A DNA stretch of 64,000 nucleotides from Siniperca chuatsi (Eukaryota > Chordata > Actinopteri > Centrarchiformes > Sinipercidae): assembly GCF_020085105.1 (NCBI RefSeq), contig NC_058053.1, positions 16,525,888-16,589,887 of the forward strand, read 5' to 3'. Made by a program: the position numbers and the translations under genes. Below are positions 50,301-63,627 of the stretch, one piece after another (position 1 is the first letter of the stretch; each line of letters opens with the position of its first letter). A model generated the notes under the pieces. The model had not been told where the DNA came from. It was given only the letters and a program-made list of their open reading frames with translations, and did not search any database.

Positions 50301-52850
50301 ACAACTGTTTCTGAGACTTTGACCTTGTAGTGAAGTGAACAACATATGAGGTTTAGTGTGGAATGAACATCTGGTTTAGTGTTTGAGAAGAAGTGGAAAA
50401 TAATGTTTCATTACCTTCTCAGGGAAAAATACAGAGGAAACACACCACTACCCACAAAAGGCTATCAAAAGAGTTTAATCCATTCAACTCGCCTATAAAA
50501 CTAAATCCTGCTTACAAGTTGAAAACATATGCCACTTAGGGACAAAGTATCTTTGTGTTTGAATCTTTTATCAAATGTTTTTCTGCTGAGTGCATTTAAA
50601 GTGAGTTTACCAAAATAAACGTCATGTCTTGGAAAGGTTTTGTAGGTTTGTCAGTCTCTGCTGGAGGTTCTGCAAACATCACGAGTGCTTATGAGTCAAA
50701 ACAGACAGTGGTGAACGACTCCAGCAGGTCAAGGGGAGTGATGAACATGTAAGCAGCGCTGAGCTCATGTAATTTATCGCCCCTGAGGCCCCAGGCAGAG
50801 GGCAGTCACGAAACAGCTCCACACACAGCTGGGGGCTGGGCAGGACATGACATTAAGGATAGTTATCTCCTCAAAGAGATAATTAAAAAAAATACTTATG
50901 TTACCATTAGATCCCTGTGGCTGGACATGCACGAAATGGAATGCAAAAACTGAGTCCAGCTGCGGTGTAACAGCGCTGCAAATTGTGTTGCATCTGCTGC
51001 CCTTGATTTCTGGTGGTGTTAAGAGTGAAAAGAGTTGGGAGTGGCCAGATTTGGAGGACTCAACAGACAGACTCTGGGAATGGAAAAACAAAGAGCAGCT
51101 ATGCACACCCTCGTGACTCTGCCTCTAGAGATAATTGGGTCACTGCAACTCTGTTACTCTCCACGGTACACAGGATGCATCATGAAGAAACCATCCGCTG
51201 TGTGTTGAATGTTATAATGTTCCTGTATATGTAAAACAAGGGGATAGCAGAAATACGACAGGAAGGAAGTTGAAATGGATACAGGATCAGAGTTAGTTAA
51301 TCTTGATTGGATACAAGCAAACATTGCCCTAATACTGATGTAAACTACTGCTGAATTCCTCCACCACTCCCATCATTTGTTGGCTGGCGGCAGTGGCCAT
51401 GGGCAGGGACCACATTACAGCAGGCTAAATGATTCTTTCTAGCAGATCAAGGTTGTGTTTTAGGCTACATTTTACATGTTGTTTGAAACTTTTTCACTGA
51501 TAAGTGTGGCGTAGGAGTACATTTTTGTTTTTATTGTTACAGGAACTGATGGCAACATGGACAACAGCCTTAACACTAGTCTATACTTTGCTGCCATCTA
51601 GTGAATTATGTTATGGTGGCCCCAAGGTGCAAAGTACAAAAACACTGAAAAAAAAAACTATTTTGTAAATTGTTCAGATGCACTTCTGCCAGCTGTGTTC
51701 TAACACAGCATAAACCTCCAAATGCATTCACTTAACATTTCATGATTTGGAGCTCTTTTCACAGGAACGCATGGTTTGCTGGTTGCATGGTTACTCAAGT
51801 GCAGAGACTGAGTGCAGATTTCACCTTAGATTCTTCTGCTCACAAAAGTCTCAGTCTTGATAGCCAATGTCGATATATCTCCATATGCTCCATTGGCTCA
51901 TTCACTATGTGAGAATATGCAGAGGTACAAAATCTTTGATTCTGCGAACAGCATTAAGTCACAGCAGGAAAAGCACAGGTGTTAATGATAAAAATAATGA
52001 TGGCTGAATTCCATTTAGCTGCTTCAATTTCAGGGTCCTGGTATTGTGCATGTTGACTCACTGTCAAACTGTCATGGCTTAGTGAGACACTTCAATACAA
52101 CAGAGTTATTAGTAACAACTGTGCTTTTCCTACTATGACAAGTCAACATGTCTGCCGTAAAAAGGCCTTTGAGGAGATGTATGGAGGTGTTTCCAAATTT
52201 TGTTATAGTTTCAGACTGTAGTGCAGCACCTTCAGGAGAGTCTCCCATTCCTAAGCCTATCCAAGAATATCAAAAAATAGTCTCCATTTCTGAAAGAAAG
52301 GAATTCAGCATGATGATGGAATGTTTACAAACACGAATTGAATGTCCACGAACGCTCACTGAGGTCACGGACTTGATCTGTGATGGCATCACTGCAGTCA
52401 TGCCAGGGTGAAATAGTTCATAAAAAGCTGTTTTATCCAAGATGTTTGACCAGGAAGATTATAGTATTACAGAAAATCTGATCATGTTCTGATGTAAATG
52501 ACAGGCAAGGTACGGAACAGTAAACAGATTCTCTAACATATTTTGTTCATTTTAATTACAATCTTGTAATCGCCACTAAAATAATCGCAGGTATGAAAAG
52601 AAGTTTGTTTGTCTTTTCGCAGCATTTTGTTTTTAGATACCGTTATGTTGATTGTATGAAGAGTTTTAAACTGGAGAATGTTTTTGCTGTTTTGTTGGAA
52701 CTGGAACATAGTGTTTGTGTCACCTATTCTCAAAACCAGGCCTTTTATTTCTAACATGGCATTCGAATAATGTGCTTTCTTAAATGCTGTTGTTTTTCCT
52801 GAAATCATTTTGCTTTTTGAAATAATAATAATAATAATACTGTACAGTTT
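47366..52850. other. gpm6b-glra2 intergenic DNA, no gene recognised
   Basis: AT-rich DNA. Open frames at 47525-48049 (174 codons), 50774-51106 and 52148-52411 (87 codons) were read and show no family similarity, signal or splice context. Human GEMIN8 lies in the matching interval, but no gemin8-like protein was seen. Confidence 0.5.
52823..52838 (+). repeat. (AAT)n microsatellite
   Basis: About five AAT/ATA units. Confidence 0.8.
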
Positions 52851-53034
52851 CTACTAAACTTGCATTAACCTTATATATGGTTATTACTCAGCACGATCGT
52901 TGAGTATGGTCCTTGTTTTCAGTTGTAGTTCAGTTATTAGTTCAATTATTATTCACTTTTGTTAATAACCTCTTTGTGTGTTCTTGTGTTGTTTGTTTTG
53001 TGATTCATGTGTGACTTGGCTGCTGTAACGCTGC

Positions 53035-53085
53035 AATTTCCCATTGGGATTGATAAAATGCTCTATCCAGCTATCTAAATATGGC
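53035..53085 (+). repeat. LINE 3'-tail-like fragment (CAATTTCCCATTGGGATTGATAAA)
   Basis: GCTGTAACGCTGCAATTTCC, CATTGGGATTGATAAAATGC and a degenerate ATCCAGCTATCTA tail resemble the 3' end and ATCT tail of a common fish LINE. The upstream 200 bp, GT-rich, may be part of the same insertion. Confidence 0.55.
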
Positions 53086-53884
53086 TGTGTTCTGTGATTT
53101 GATTATATGTTTTGTCCAGTGATGTTGTGCTTTTTATATCAAGGCCACTGTTATTTCAATAGGGTTGTGACATTTGTTATCACTCAGTGACTCAGAATTT
53201 TTTTTCCATAACAATGCAGTACACCAGAGGAAAAGCACTAATAAGAGTTAAACCTGTGGAACAAATAAAACTAAGTTTGACTGAAATATTTTATTTGCAA
53301 ATTAATCAAAAGATAATGTTCCTTCAGACAGAAATCACTCATCTGTATTCAACCCAAACATTCACAGAACAGTCTCACTCATTAGTTGGTTTGGCTCTGC
53401 CTTGATAGAAGTAGACGGCTGCATGTACAAATGGCTCATACAGCCTATACTGTCCGTTTGTCAGCAGATTAGTAGGCAGTTTCAATTAACAAATGGCATT
53501 AATGTGATTTTTCTTCCTATCACAAATGTTGACAGTCAAATTTCTCCAGAGAACTCCTGTTATGTTACTTGACAGATTAAGAAAGTAATGCGCCTGAGTT
53601 TACCTGAGGGAAATTATCAACTCATTGGATGACAGGCGATTTATGTTATTTGAATGGTATCACCTCCAAGCAGCTGCTCTCCTGCTGACTCCCCTGAGTC
53701 TGAAAGAAAGCACGTAGTCTTGTGTGTGCATACATGTGTACTTTACATCTCTGTTCTTTTTGAACTCTGAAGATTTACATTTAAAAAAATATAAATCCAA
53801 GGTACAAGGAGTCAATTAGTAGAAACAGTAAAAAAAACAAAAACAAAAAAACTTGCTATGATAGCATTTAATTCAAATTTTTGT

Positions 53885-54042
53885 CAGATATATTACTAAT
53901 AATTTTCAGATATTTTACCAATATTTTCTTGGATATTTTACTGATATTTGTTAGATATTTTAATAAATTCTGTCTGATATTTTCCTAATATTTTTGGGAG
54001 ATTTTGCTGATATTTTTGATGGATATTTTGATTAATATTTGT
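53885..54042 (+). repeat. Degenerate tandem array of a 22-24 bp AT-rich unit, about seven copies
   Basis: Successive units approximate (A/G)GATATTTTNCTNATATTTN. They start near 53885, 53907, 53931, 53953, 53976, 53999 and 54021. An inverse piece, AAATATCAG..ATATCTGG, follows directly. Confidence 0.7.
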
Positions 54043-54139
54043 AAAATATCAGAAAAAAATATCTGGGGAAAAAAATGGTCAAATAATATTAAATAATATC
54101 CCCAGAAAATCAGTAAAAAAAAGTTTTAAAAGAATTGCA

Positions 54140-54285
54140 AATGTCACGCTAAACTAAGATGCTGAACTTTGAAAATGTTATACCTGCTTAACATCAGCAT
54201 GTTAGCATACTGATGTTAGCATTTAGCTCAAAGCACCATTGTGCCTAATTACAGCCTCACAGATTTGCTAACATATGGCTCTGTA
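54140..54285 (+). repeat. Teleost GCTAACATGTTAGCAT-type repeat fragment
   Basis: CTTAACATCAGCATGTTAGC, GATGTTAGCATTTAGCTCAA, AGCACCATTGTGCCTAATTA and CAGCCTCACAGATTTGCTAA match a common fish repeat. Confidence 0.6.
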
Positions 54286-54289
54286 ACAT

Positions 54290-57200
54290 TTCAAATAATT
54301 ATTGTTAATTCAAAAGTACAACATGACAGTAAAGTTAGAACATTATTTTTTACAGAAATGTTCATAACAGTAAGCTACTTACTTCAACACACAGGACGCG
54401 ATTCTCGGAGAAGCCATTAGTACTCTAAGTCGCACATTAATACACCACAGATTGTTAGCTCCTTGCATTGTTTCAAGTAATTACTTACTTACCAAATGGA
54501 TTGTATCTACATGCCGTCCCTGGTGGTCACAGTTCTTATTATTTGTTTGGAAGAAGCAAATGAGGTGAATATGGTGAGAACTGACAGGGTTCGCAACATA
54601 GGCTATGTCAGTGTGACATAGACAAACCTATTACATTAGAAAGCACTTCTTCTTCTTTATGATCACATTAAATCATTTTGTCAGCATGTGCCTTAACATG
54701 ATCTACATGCTCTGCAATTTTGCTATAAAATGCTGTTTATGTGTTGATGTTGCTGTCCATGCATTCTTGCCTGCAGCTCCTCTGTATCAAGGGAAATTGA
54801 GCTTTTAGATTGTGAACATAATGGTAGATTGTCTTTTGCTGACCTGGTAATAGCAGGCATTCATTTCCATTTTCAATTATTTTACCAGTGGCTCACTGCT
54901 TTTGAACTCTGCACTGATTTTAGTATTTGGCACATTGGACCATTTTGACCCACATTTCTTTGCTTTAGATATGGCAATTTAGGACACGGACTTTCCAAAG
55001 AGCAAATCATCTCATTTTACTTCTCATGCTCCCTGCCGCCCTGTTTCTTTTGCAGCATAAAATGGTTTTTCAGGATGTTTGCACCTGTGTATCATTAGAT
55101 ATTGGTGTATTTTCTACTCATAGCACCCACTGCACAAAGAGAGAGGAACATGGGCTCTACTTACTGACAGAGCTCAAGAGAGTGTCATTATTTTCTCTGG
55201 AGGCCCTGTTTCATTAGAAAACAGACCCATCAGACTGCCAGTGGGGAACGAGTTCATCACTGACCCACATTGATCCACACTCAGTAAAGCAACAGAATGA
55301 GAAATGTAAACTTCTGAGGTGTGTATGTGTGTGTGTGTTTTAGCAAAGCTTCTCAGACAATACGAGTCTGTGTTAAATAAAAACTGTACCTGCGCACCAA
55401 TTTGCCTAATTTCACTACATTACCTAACATTGGGCAGTTAATGGTTGTTGTGGTATTTCACCATCTGGTTCCTTTATAGTCCACGAATCAACCTGCTGTT
55501 GATGAAGCTGTCCATTCCTCAAAGCTTTGTGGGTGAAAAAGACAGTTTTTTAGGTCAGTGCACTCGTACTTTCTGTGAAGCCCTTTTCGGACCACGAAAA
55601 GCCACAGAGGGGAGATGTGCTGCTCTCAGGCAAACTATCTCTCAATACACCATAAGTTACACTGTGATCAAGTTGTTCTCTCTGCGTGTCCTCCCAACAG
55701 CTGAGTCTCAGCCCATAATCCTTGACTCCATAATAAGACTTGGGACACGCAGTGTAAAGATAGGCTCCTGGACAATAAGAGTACCATACTTAGATAATTA
55801 TTTTGTGACTAATATGGTTTTTCCACAAATAAGTTCAATTACCTTGTTAAAAATGCTGAAAAATACATGTTCTTATTCTCCCTCATTGAAAAATCCAGAA
55901 ACTATGAATATGCAAATATTACTCTTAGTGCCTGCTACAGAACAATATTGTACGCTCTGTTCTGTAGAGTATCTTCAAACAAAGTGAGCAAAGAAGACAA
56001 ATTATTTATGCTAGAAATTCAGTTTCATGTTTGTTTAAAATCATTCATAATGTAGTTTTTGGCTTATTATTTTTAAACATGTCTGACCTTTCCATGTCTT
56101 CTTCTTCATCTGTTTAAGACTATTGACTGATGCTAAATTAAACTGTGCCTGATTGTTTCTCTCCAGCTTGATGAGAAAAGCTGCACCGGATCAATATATC
56201 CATTTGTAAAGTAAAATCTAATTGGAAATTGTTGCCCATTTGCGGCTGCTCTCACACACAGAAGCAGACCCACTGGCTGGCTGGCTGGCTGGCAGGCAGA
56301 ACCAAAAGGTGCTTTTGGCAAAACCAGATAAGAGTCGTTTGTTATCTGCCTCATAATGAGAAATCAAACAGATTCCTCTGCTTATGTGCATCCCTTTTCC
56401 CGAATATATTGGCAGCGTTTAATTGTGTTCGCCAGCTGAAACCCTCTCAGCTTTTGAGGTTTCATTCGTCATCAGAGAAATACAGCTGCTCCAATCCGCT
56501 TATCAATGTGTGTCTCGGTGATGTTTCCATGGAAACTGTGTTTACTGCCCCACAGTGTTCTAAAAATGGTTCCAAAGTGATAACGGTGCCAGACTAGTGA
56601 AAGCAGTGCAAAGATGTGACGGACAATGACAATGATTGACACTGTAACAAGCTAAATTTAAATGCATACATATAAACCATTGCATGTGTTCTTTATACAC
56701 TGTTAAAACAAATTCAGTGTCTAAAATGTTCTTAAGGTGACTAATTGTTTGGCTTTGCCTATTTTAGTCCTAGTGATTATTTAAAGCTTTGAGAAAATAG
56801 TGAATTAAAAATATCTCCCTCCCCCCGTCTCTCTTTCCCCCTCTTCTCTCTGTATGTCTCTTTTTTCTTCCAACCACTCTTAATAAGCTGGCTGCTCTGG
56901 AGAGGTGCTGAATATGTTAGCTGATGAGTACAATTTAGATAGAGGCAAATTAGAAATTGAGGTTGACCTTGTGGCAATCTATGCTCAGTGTGAAGTCCAA
57001 ATAGTGGAAAAGCAAATTAGCTTTTTCATAAGATGAAAGACAGCACACATAAACAAACCACTTTTATCCACACTTATCTAGTCATTATCTCTTGTATTGT
57101 ATCTAATTCTATGTACTATATTATTATAGTTTTTTTTCTCACACTGTGAATGCTATAAGATGTCTTTTGAAGAAGCCAATTATCAGCTGTCTTAGCTGGA

Positions 57201-58005
57201 GGAGACAGTTACAGCACTGTTCCCATGGCAATCAGCTTGGAGGAAATAACTTTGCATTCATCAAGTTTAAAGTAGGATTTTACTATCACTGGGAAAAGTT
57301 GGTTTTCAGCAAAGCTCTGATATCTTGTTTAATCATTTCAATGTGATCAGTGTGAAGGAACTTTTTTTATAGAACTTTTGATTCTGATCTTACACAGCAT
57401 ATGATCTTGATGGCACAGATTTCTTTTGTTTCCTTTTGAGTGTTATTTGGTAATGAGATTCATTAGTGTGCTCTGTAGCTAATTAAACTTCTGCTGAATA
57501 CATAAATTTGTGACCCGGTTTTACTTTTCTTTGTTTTTTTATGAATAGAGTGAACATTTAATTTGTTACAAAGCAGAACTGGTAAATGAAAGAATATTGT
57601 TTCTGGAAAAGGCAGTGATGGTTCTTGTTAAATTATTTATAAGTTCGGATCACTAACTCGTCAGAGAGTGATTTCAGTCAACCTTTGACTTAATGAAAGC
57701 AGAACTGTTCCAAAGACACATATAAGACCTGGAAGCTGTCAGGTATCTCCTCAGACCATCTCTCATCACTGGATGATCTGACAGCTCCACATCGTGCCCA
57801 CCACCCAGCTAGAACCAAAGACTTTTATTCCAAAATGAGATCTGCACCATTTTGCTGTCAACTATGTGACACTATGATGAAGTGAGTGCATCAGAACATA
57901 CTCTCTCTTGATAACTCCAAACTAGTAGCTAATTATTGACTTTTGGTTAAACATTAGCAACATCCAAAAGGACATAACCTGTTTGTTTTTTTTATTGTTT
58001 TTGAG
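54290..58005. other. Intergenic DNA, no gene recognised
   Basis: It contains the longest open frame of the interval at 55445-55987 (180 codons) without recognisable domain or splice context, a (CTGG)n tract at 56272-56292, and CT-rich runs near 56815-56870. No RNA gene was recognised. Confidence 0.5.
56272..56292 (+). repeat. (CTGG)n short tandem repeat
   Basis: About five CTGG units followed by CAGG. Confidence 0.85.
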
Positions 58006-58014
58006 CATTTTACA

Positions 58015-58245
58015 TTAATCACATTAGTACCACAAGACACCCTTTATTAATAGTTAATCATTTGTAACTAATAGCTTCAACAATTGTTAATGAATAATTT
58101 ACACTTTGTACATCAGTTATGAACCATTAATAAGAAAAACGTTTGGGTTGAAAATGTTTTTTTGGATTTTAGTTAATGATATATTAATCATTAATAAAGC
58201 CATTAGTTAAAACCTATGAACACTTTATGATGTATTAGAAAGCAG
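58015..58245. repeat. Teleost AT-rich repeat (CATTAATAAAG / TTAGTTAATG family)
   Basis: CCTTTATTAATAGTTAATCA, TTGTTAATGAATAATTTACA, GAACCATTAATAAG and ATTAATCATTAATAAAGCCA match a known fish repeat of TAATG-rich units, probably a degraded non-autonomous DNA element. Confidence 0.5.
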
Positions 58246-61200
58246 TAGCATAGCATTTTATTTCGAAATAGATGTGGCATTTTGGAATAAGATATTTAAG
58301 GTTTGCTATTGGTAGAAGACACATAGCTGTAATGTCTATCCTAGCATCTTCAGTGAGTGGCAACAGAACCATCTGTTTTATAAGGCACTATAAACTTTAA
58401 TGGCACTGGTTATATGTTTTATACTGTATCTCACATCTTTTCATGAAGTACACCATCACAAAGGAGGAGATGAAGATATACTGAAGTGATATATGGATGA
58501 TGCAAAGAACTCATCATAAAGAAGCCTTCAGTATCTTGTACATTCTTTGTAAAGTCAGTCCATAGTGGTATATTGGAATATGATGTAAGTCAGCATGACT
58601 CTGTATGTTTCAAAACACCATCATTTTCCTTGTCCCATTGAAATTGTACAAATTCCACCATCAGTTCAAGGATTTTATTTGATTTTATTGTGGTACTTTG
58701 GAAATCTTGTTTCATTTGTACATTTTTAACATTACATTCAAGAAGCCTCTGATGCGTTTTCTAAAAATCCAAGCTTTCATTTACAATTAATTCATTCAAG
58801 GTGTGAGCTATAAAGTGAAGTGACGTGAAAGTGCTAGTCACATTATAGCACCTATCCCTGTGAATGACACAGAAAATATTCATGAGAAATGCTATCGCTG
58901 AATTCTGAAAAAACAAAAAACCAAAACATGCCATTTTGAGGTAGTCAGAGTTTGGGAGGCATATAATGATTAACTCAAGATAAAACAATAGACGTGCTAG
59001 AAACTAGTCAGATTCATGATCAAAAACTATTTCAGTTGTGAAAGAAAATGTAAGTAAATACAGTTGTGGCACAGCTGTGAATATAGTAAACCTTACTTTC
59101 TGACAGCTAGAAAGACAAACATGATGAGGAGGGGAAGAGACATGGCAAGTGTCAATTCAAGGAGACACTGATACTTGATAATAGAGAACAGAGTTTCTGT
59201 GAGCTGCCAGCGATCCTTTACTTCAGGATAACACACAGCAGCTCAGCTCACAAGCTAAAGATGTAATGCTTTACCGACAGAAAACAACATAGATAACCCT
59301 CCCAAGTACAGTATGCTGCTCACTTCTATAGAACTGGATTCATTTTGAGTGTGACAGTCAGTCATCTTTAATGTGTTCTTCCATTTGACAGGCTGCATGC
59401 TAGTCACTTTTATGAAGCCATGTTTGTGCAAGCACATCATGTATTCTAACAGCGAGCCTTTAACTGTATACCTGCACATGCTCCTCTATATGACAACAAT
59501 CATAACGTCCCCTGTTTGACCTGGTGACATGTTGCAACCAGCTACATTTAACAGTATTTCCTGCCACAGGAATTTTTTCCATTTCAAAATTGTCACATTA
59601 GGGTGGAATATCAACACACATTAATATTCGACACAAGACTCTGTGTATAAGAGATTAGTTTCCCCATAAATATCTAAAACAGCCAGGGAACAAGCACTGC
59701 CGCTCTGCCAGTGGCCCTCTCATGGAGTAATTGGTCCCATAACATACATCTAAGCTCCACTGAAAGGAAAAAAGTGATGTAAACCAGTTCAGCAATTGAA
59801 ACTGCATTCAATCTTCAATCTATTCTTGCATCACTTTGACAGCTGCACAACTCCAGTGACAACGCTCAGTGAGACAAGCCTGGGAGCTAGAAATAAATAA
59901 ATGGTGAGCCAGTGTCAACATGGACCAGACATTGGCCAGGGAAAAGTATGTGTATGTGTGCTGTTTAGGGTTTGGGTGACTGCACAGAAACTGGAACTCA
60001 GGGGAGACATCCTGACATGCAGATCTGAGCGAAAACATGATGGATTCGCCGTTGCTTGAAGAGTAATTGCTTAGCAAGCTGAACACAGTCTTAAGTGTTC
60101 GATATGATGTGTACATCCTGTAAAAAGCACTGTGGCATTTTATTCAGCTGTTTGGGTGTGCAGAGACAGAGTGACTGTGGAGCGTGTACGGGGGTCTAGA
60201 CTGGGGATCAGCGGGTTTTCAGTGCTCAGTGATGGAGAAAGGCTCTGTGGCTGTCAGGTTGCTCCCACTGATGAAGGGAAGCTGTGATTGACAGATGAGT
60301 CTTAGTGAAGACCAGCATTGCTCTCTTCACTTGGCCTGAGGGATAACATGACCTAAGGAGCAGCATCCTCAGCATTTAGGCTGTTCATTCACCCGAGGTT
60401 CACATGACTCTATAGCTCCTGTACTATATCTAGAGAGGAGTTTTTTAACCATTTGTCCATGTGTCTGCGTTGCAGCCAGTATGTGTGTATAATCTAAACA
60501 TGTTTATCATTCTCTTGTGCGCCACATAGGCCTCAAAATAGCTTCATTTTGCTATGACAGAGAGATTATGATAAGTGGGTTGGGTGTTGTGGGACGAGAG
60601 AATTCACAAATCCTTCCTTTTCTTCAAGAATCCACTCATTAAATCCTTTGCACTCTTCCTCCGGCATGTTGCGTTGCCTCATCAAAATAGCTCCCACCAC
60701 AAGTTACTTCTCTGTATCCCTGCTAGGCCCTGATCAGCTCCATGAGTTGAATTATAGAGCGAAAAAGTCATTAAGCGGGATAAAGATACAAGGAATCGAT
60801 GGAGCAATAGATACTCTGCAGCTCTCAATTGTCTCCAGTCCAGTGCACATGAGCATCAGGGTGGTAAAGCCTGCTTGTTGTTTCCAGGTGAGCTCTCCAG
60901 TCAGTCCACAACTCCTCAGTTATTGGAGTGTGTGTGGGGGGGGGATCAATGACAACAGCCTACGCAGACTACATGGAGGGTCCAGCTGGTTACTGGTTCA
61001 ACCTTCTTAAAAAAAACGTGTACAAATACTGATGCAAAGAGTACAGTAGGCTAAACTGATGGGGTGTCATATTATAACAGAGAGATTACAAAAGAGGAAA
61101 CCTTTTGAATTCATTTTACAGTTATAAACTGTGCTGCAAATTTTTTTAGACAACACAATAAACAAGATGATGTAAAACCCTTAATTCCCCGCAGAATAAC

Positions 61201-62900
61201 AGGCAGCGACCAATCTTTGTTGTGTGTGTGGGCAGCTTTAAAATAGCACCTTCGCCTGTCTTGAGCCTTTAATTTTAATGGCTGTGACAGTCCTAGTCTA
61301 AAGGATTGTTCAGTTTTATTCTCTCCTTTCACAGAGAAAGAGGAGCACTACATCTCTCTCTCTCCGCTTAATGACACGCAGATTTGACTTGTTCTCCTTT
61401 AATTATGTGACCCACCTGGCCCTAAGTCCTTCCTTATGGAAACTAATGGCCAATTGAAGCTCCGATTGGTTGTCATTACACAGACAAGCAAACTGCAGCT
61501 GTCTCAGAGATGGGAAATAAATGACTCGAGTGCAAAGAGAATTTTGGCTCTTAACCAGTAAGAAATGTATTCATTAAAGCAAGGTCAAAAAATATCAGAT
61601 TTTTTTAGATGGAATTTTTGCCTTGGATCAGGCACAATGACATTAGAGTCATCCACATAAATCTGGACGATGTGCTGCACATCATGACACTTGCAAGACA
61701 AAGCTAAGTTTGTTTATTTCCCTTTGTTAGTAAAAACAACAATGTGGATAAACATTACATGTGCCTGTTAATAATTCATACAAGGCATTCAGTAGCTATG
61801 CAGTCAAACATGCTGTAGAACAAGCCATGCACAAGACCTCTGATAACACACTAATGTTAAATCCCCACACCAGAGGAAGCCATACATTCCCAACCACGAG
61901 ATACAATGTGACACTTGCAATTTGGACTTCAGCATTAAAAGAGGAGGAGAACAGGATGACTCGTCCTGAGGCTGAGACAGGCCAAGATGATCTGGAAACT
62001 GGTCAGTAACCAAGTGTCAGACTAAAGTGTAATATGGCCCCGAGCATGTCAAGGCATTGAGGCATGTGATGTGCTGAGAGTAATCTCACAACACCATGCC
62101 TGTGTGGTTGGCTTGATGTGAATGAAATACCTTTTTTTTCCTCTCTTCTCACTAAGTTTAGCTGTTTCCTCCACAGCACATGCCTGTGTGTTCATGTGGA
62201 ATGAGTCATTCAGGCCTGTGGTCCATGAAAGCCTCACAGCCCACTCACATCCTCACACTGCCAGGTTCCCATGAAGCATCTGTATCAATACCAAGAGCTT
62301 ATGTACACATATATATTGAATAATAACTACTAAATCTGTGTGGTGGCCTACGAAATCCCTGTTCCTCCACCGTTGGGTTTCAGCCAGCCTATAGTATATT
62401 TCCTGCCGTCTCCGTCTGTGTCTGTCAGTCAGCTCTCTTCCGTCTCGCTCTGGGAGGCCAACCTTTCAGCATTTCCAGTGATGTGCCTCTGAAATCTGTT
62501 TCCAGGGCAACCGGGGTACCAAATACTCTCCCAGCGGCTTCTCGCTGTAGCGTCCTTTGTTTACACTTTTCATATCTCTGTGAGGATGTAGGTTGCTCTA
62601 AACGGACAAGGAAGGGAACAAACAAAAAGCACATTGCGTAAAAATAAAGCCAAGAATGATGTCAGAGTAACCCAGTCAATCTTATGTTATACACCCACAG
62701 TATATATCTGTTTTTGTCTGATTTCAGCTGAATTGCATCCCTGAATAATTGCGATTGTACGTCATTACAAGTGTAGGCTTCAGGTCACATTTTCACTACA
62801 GGATGTAGACTTTAGACATTAGACATTATCCATATAATGTCTTGTACTTAATGACACCACTGGAAAACATGAAATCATGAAACATTCCTAAAGCCAGCTG
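58246..62900. other. Intergenic DNA upstream of glra2, no gene recognised
   Basis: There are no coding exons that I can support. The segment about 61350-61560 is of balanced composition with homeobox-like TTAATTA/CTTTAATTATG and E-box CAGCTG words and could be a conserved enhancer, but conservation cannot be judged here. Confidence 0.45.
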
Positions 62901-63559
62901 ATCCTGATGCGCAGTTTACGCGCACCGTCATGAGACAAAAGCTGTACCGTTTAAAACTGACACCTTTCATTATGTAACAGACGCTGAAGACAATGTTTGA
63001 ATGTGTTTAGGATGATTACCTCCCTTGTTTATTAGACTTATTGAAAACCAACTCACGTTCGCCACTTTTAAGTCTTGCGCTTGCGCGTAACGGGACCGGG
63101 AGCTGTCCAAGTGCTGATATGAGAAAAGGCGTTCCACTCCCATTCCTCAACAGAGGACGGTCCTCCACCTGCGAAAGATTTCACTTCATACGTATCAACA
63201 CAGGCCAAGGGGTTTGTCTCCACAAGGCGAGCTTTTAGATCTGAGCCAACGCCAAAGCAGAAAGCTTCCAGCTCGACGCGTTCTGGAGTTTCACCTTCTC
63301 GGCGTCTGTCCACAGGACTGATGTTTCTTCACACCTCCGCTTCGAGAAATCTGCTTTTGGGAGTCAGAGTTTCATGAAACTAAACTATGATCTGTGGCTG
63401 CGTTGAGGAATGTCTCCTGTATTTTTGTGTGACACAAGAACATCCAAACGCCCACGACTTGGTCAGGAAGAAAGCGGTACTCCTATTTGGATTATGTGTT
63501 TGACCAATGTAAACATATGGAAGAAATAAAAAAGTGAGCACATGGGAAAACCACCAGGA
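62900..63559 (+). promoter_or_regulatory. glra2: glra2 promoter and 5'UTR region (inferred)
   Basis: CpG content rises in about 62.9-63.4 kb compared with the AT-rich flanks, for example GATGCGCAGTTTACGCGCAC and CTTGCGCTTGCGCGTAACGG. This directly precedes the signal-peptide exon. The exact start and any further 5'UTR introns are unknown. Confidence 0.45.
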
Positions 63560-63627
63560 ATGAATCGCTTCTTTATTAAGGTTTTGGCAGCTTTATTTAC
63601 ATATTTCATGGAGACAAACAACTTCAG
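63560..63627 (+). CDS. glra2: Glycine receptor alpha-2-like, first coding exon (signal peptide), partial
   Basis: ATG at 63560 opens 22 codons plus two bases before a TTCAG|GTAGGC donor at 63627/63628. The peptide begins MNRFFIKVLAALFTYF and ends METNNF plus a split Arg codon. It is a hydrophobic signal peptide that resembles the start of GLRA2 (MNR, an ALF-F core, TN-FR at the exon end). GLRA2 is an inhibitory glycine-gated chloride channel subunit of the Cys-loop family, mainly embryonic. All ligand-binding and membrane domains lie beyond the window. Orientation and position next to gpm6b match human Xp22.2, where GLRA2 is the next large gene in the divergent direction. The short exon alone would be weak evidence; context raises it. 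Confidence 0.75.

Noticed and set aside
52148-52411. 87-codon open frame beginning MSAVKRPLRRCMEVFPNF
   Set aside because: It looks more protein-like than most, but I cannot assign it to a family or to flanking exons. A protein search would decide; without it, it is not called a gene.
55445-55987. 180-codon open frame on the + strand, the longest in the gpm6b-glra2 spacer
   Set aside because: No recognisable domain, no repeat-like transposase motif and no splice context were seen; the composition reads like translated non-coding DNA.
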